Assembly (NCBI GenBank): GCA_016183835.1
Contig: JACPDV010000484.1
Span: 1 to 5,196, forward strand
Length of the DNA: 5,196 nt
Direction: 5' to 3'
From: Armatimonadota bacterium
GTDB taxonomy: Bacteria > Armatimonadota > UBA10988
Positions 3,904 to 5,196 of this stretch are shown here, one piece after another; position 1 is the first letter of the stretch, and each line of letters opens with the position of its first letter. The notes beneath the pieces were generated by a model. The model ran no database searches, was not told the origin of the DNA, and saw only the letters and a list, made by a program, of their open reading frames with translations. A program made the translations under genes and the position numbers.

Positions 3904-5196
3904 TCACTCAAACGCCGTCATCACCGGCGCGTACGTCTCCTTGATCGCCCCGCCGTTGACCGCCGCCTTGAAGATCGTCGGGTACCCCGTCGGCTTGAAC
4001 TTGCCCGTCCGCGGCCCGAGCGTTACCTCGCCCACCCACACCTTCCCGGCCTCGTCGGCCCGGCGGAGCTGCACGTAGGGCTCACCGTTGATCGGCAGCG
4101 GCGTCAGGCTCGAGTCGCACTGCACCTCCACCACCGCGTCCGCTGCCGGCCGGGTCAGCCGCAGCTCGAAGCGCAGCGTGTCGCCCACCTTCACGCTGTC
4201 GCCCAGCGGCGCGCCGTCGGGCAGCGTCACCGCCAGCCCGTCGAGCGGCTCCTGCACCAGCCGGATCCAGTCGAACGTGAACCTCGGCCCGACCGTCACG
4301 CCGCCGTCTGCCTGCTTCGCCGACCCGGCCGCGCTGACCACCACGAAGCACGACTTCTCCGCCCCGGTGCGGTAGTTGTCGTGGATGTAGTGGGTGTCCA
4401 CGGTGTAGATCCCCGGCCGGTTGCAGTTGATCCACGAGCGGTAGCCCGGCTCGCCCGACGACGTGCCGCAGTGCACATAGGCGTACTTGTAGCCGGTGCC
4501 GTCGATGGCCGCGATGTTCACCTGGAAGAAGCGGTGCGCCGGGTCGATGGGGAAGAGGTGCGTCATGCCGGCGTAGCCCTCGGCGGCGCGGCTCGCGAGC
4601 ACGAGGCCGCCGCCCGGCCGCGGCTCGGCGAGCAGCTTGGCCGGATCGAGGACCCAGTTGGTGTCCTTGCCGTCCCAGTTGTACTTCGGCGCGGTGCCGA
4701 ACGGCTCGAAGTGCTCGTCCCACAGCGCGTTCGGCTCGGCCGTGGCGCCGAACATCGGCTGCGGCGCCGGCCCGGCCGCGGCGAGCACCGTGAGGAGCGG
4801 CGTGGTCGGCCCCTCGCCGGCGTCGGCGTAGGCCTCGATCTCGCTCACCGTGGGCACGCCGCCGGCCACCTTGGTGGCGGTCACGCGGAGCTTGAGGCAG
4901 CGGACGGTGTGCGCCAGCCGGTGCGTGGTGAGCTTGCTGGTGTTGCCCGTCACGTCGATGCGCTGGGCGCCGCCGTCAGGGCCGATCAGGTCGATGGAGT
5001 AGTCGCCCAGGTTCGGCGCGTAGAGCACCACGCGGCCGATGTCGGCGGGCTCCTTGAGGGTCAGCTCCAGCCAGATCGGCTTGCCGCCCCAGTGCGAGCC
5101 CTGCCAGCCGATGTCGTCGGTGACGCCGTTGATGGCGTAGTAGAAGAACTGCGTGATCCACGGCGCGAAGAAGCCCTCGGACGAGCGCGCCGTGAC
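3904..5196 (-). CDS. Discoidin (F5/8 type C) domain multidomain protein, C-terminal part
   Basis: The frame is open from the right edge to TGA at 3904-3906: 430 residues without their N-terminus. GTG at 5031 lies inside the first domain and is not the start. Visible residues 12 to about 125 form a discoidin/galactose-binding-like domain (WITQFFYYAINGVTDD, W-x-G-S-HWGGKPIWLELTL, IGRVVLYAPNLGDYSIDL, LKLRVTAT, and SEIEAYAD at the end). After an Ala/Pro-rich linker, residues 150 to about 310 make a second beta-rich region (WDEHFEPFG, YKYAYVHCG, WINCNRPGIYTVDTHYIHDNY, FTFDWIRLVQEP), which may be another carbohydrate-binding-like sandwich. The last ~115 residues look like an Ig/fibronectin-like module (DSVKVGDTLRFELRLTRP). 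Such proteins are usually exported and bind or process glycans; any enzymatic domain would be in the missing part. There are three Cys in the visible part and no C-terminal anchor or sorting motif. Confidence 0.8.
   Translation of the reverse strand, partial: VTARSSEGFFAPWITQFFYYAINGVTDDIGWQGSHWGGKPIWLELTLKEPADIGRVVLYAPNLGDYSIDLIGPDGGAQRIDVTGNTSKLTTHRLAHTVRCLKLRVTATKVAGGVPTVSEIEAYADAGEGPTTPLLTVLAAAGPAPQPMFGATAEPNALWDEHFEPFGTAPKYNWDGKDTNWVLDPAKLLAEPRPGGGLVLASRAAEGYAGMTHLFPIDPAHRFFQVNIAAIDGTGYKYAYVHCGTSSGEPGYRSWINCNRPGIYTVDTHYIHDNYRTGAEKSCFVVVSAAGSAKQADGGVTVGPRFTFDWIRLVQEPLDGLAVTLPDGAPLGDSVKVGDTLRFELRLTRPAADAVVEVQCDSSLTPLPINGEPYVQLRRADEAGKVWVGEVTLGPRTGKFKPTGYPTIFKAAVNGGAIKETYAPVMTAFE

Noticed and set aside
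2789..4078. Plus-strand open frame of 429 codons over the acetyltransferase
   Set aside because: It is an out-of-frame Arg/Ala/Gly-rich shadow; the acetyltransferase motifs are in a different frame.
4082..4723. Minus-strand 213-codon frame inside the discoidin gene
   Set aside because: It is an Arg/Ala/Gly-rich frame-shifted shadow. The domain motifs lie in the long frame that ends at 3904.
5029..5031. GTG start for the discoidin protein
   Set aside because: The frame stays open to the window edge and the upstream residues (W-x-G-S-HWGGKPIWLELTL) belong to the same domain.

Overview
This GC-rich window (roughly two-thirds or more G+C by eye) looks like chromosomal DNA of an environmental, free-living bacterium. 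The third codon positions are strongly G/C-biased, the genes are densely packed, and the short gaps between genes hold heptanucleotide tandem repeats and GC-rich palindromes. The gene mix is a CocE/PepX-type hydrolase, a DUF218 membrane protein, an AAC(3)-fold acetyltransferase and a discoidin-type surface protein. Such a mix would fit Armatimonadota, Gemmatimonadota, Planctomycetota or Chloroflexota, but nothing here fixes the phylum. There is no rRNA, tRNA, integrase, transposase or CRISPR array.

Layout, left to right. (1) 1-606, plus strand: the 3' end of a CocE/NonD-type alpha/beta-hydrolase gene, consisting of its C-terminal non-catalytic beta region. (2) 611-652: six copies of the heptamer GTGATGA. 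(3) 639-1126, plus strand: remnant of a DUF218 (ElyC/SanA/YdcF-like) membrane protein gene. Its beginning and end are recognisable, but about half of the domain is missing and the two halves lie in different frames. (4) 1134-2847, minus strand: an apparent three-gene operon, transcribed right to left. It encodes a small acidic soluble protein, a secreted or membrane Gly/Ser/Phe-repeat and Tyr-rich protein, and a small beta-rich soluble protein. Each gene has a Shine-Dalgarno sequence, and a plausible promoter lies at 2900-2928. (5) 2905-3113: the divergent intergenic region, with a second heptamer array (TGGTGCC), an 11-pair hairpin and a smaller hairpin just before the next gene. (6) 3114-3902, plus strand: an AAC(3)-family N-acetyltransferase-like protein. 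(7) 3904-5196, minus strand: the C-terminal 430 residues of a large multidomain protein with an F5/8 type C (discoidin) domain, running off the right edge.

The three-gene minus-strand operon is the part least explained by known families and the best candidate for an undescribed system: a cell-surface repeat protein made together with two small proteins I cannot assign. The other genes do not form an obvious pathway with it. Two convergent gene pairs abut almost without a gap (7 nt at 1127-1133 and 1 nt at 3903), so neither junction has room for a conventional terminator.
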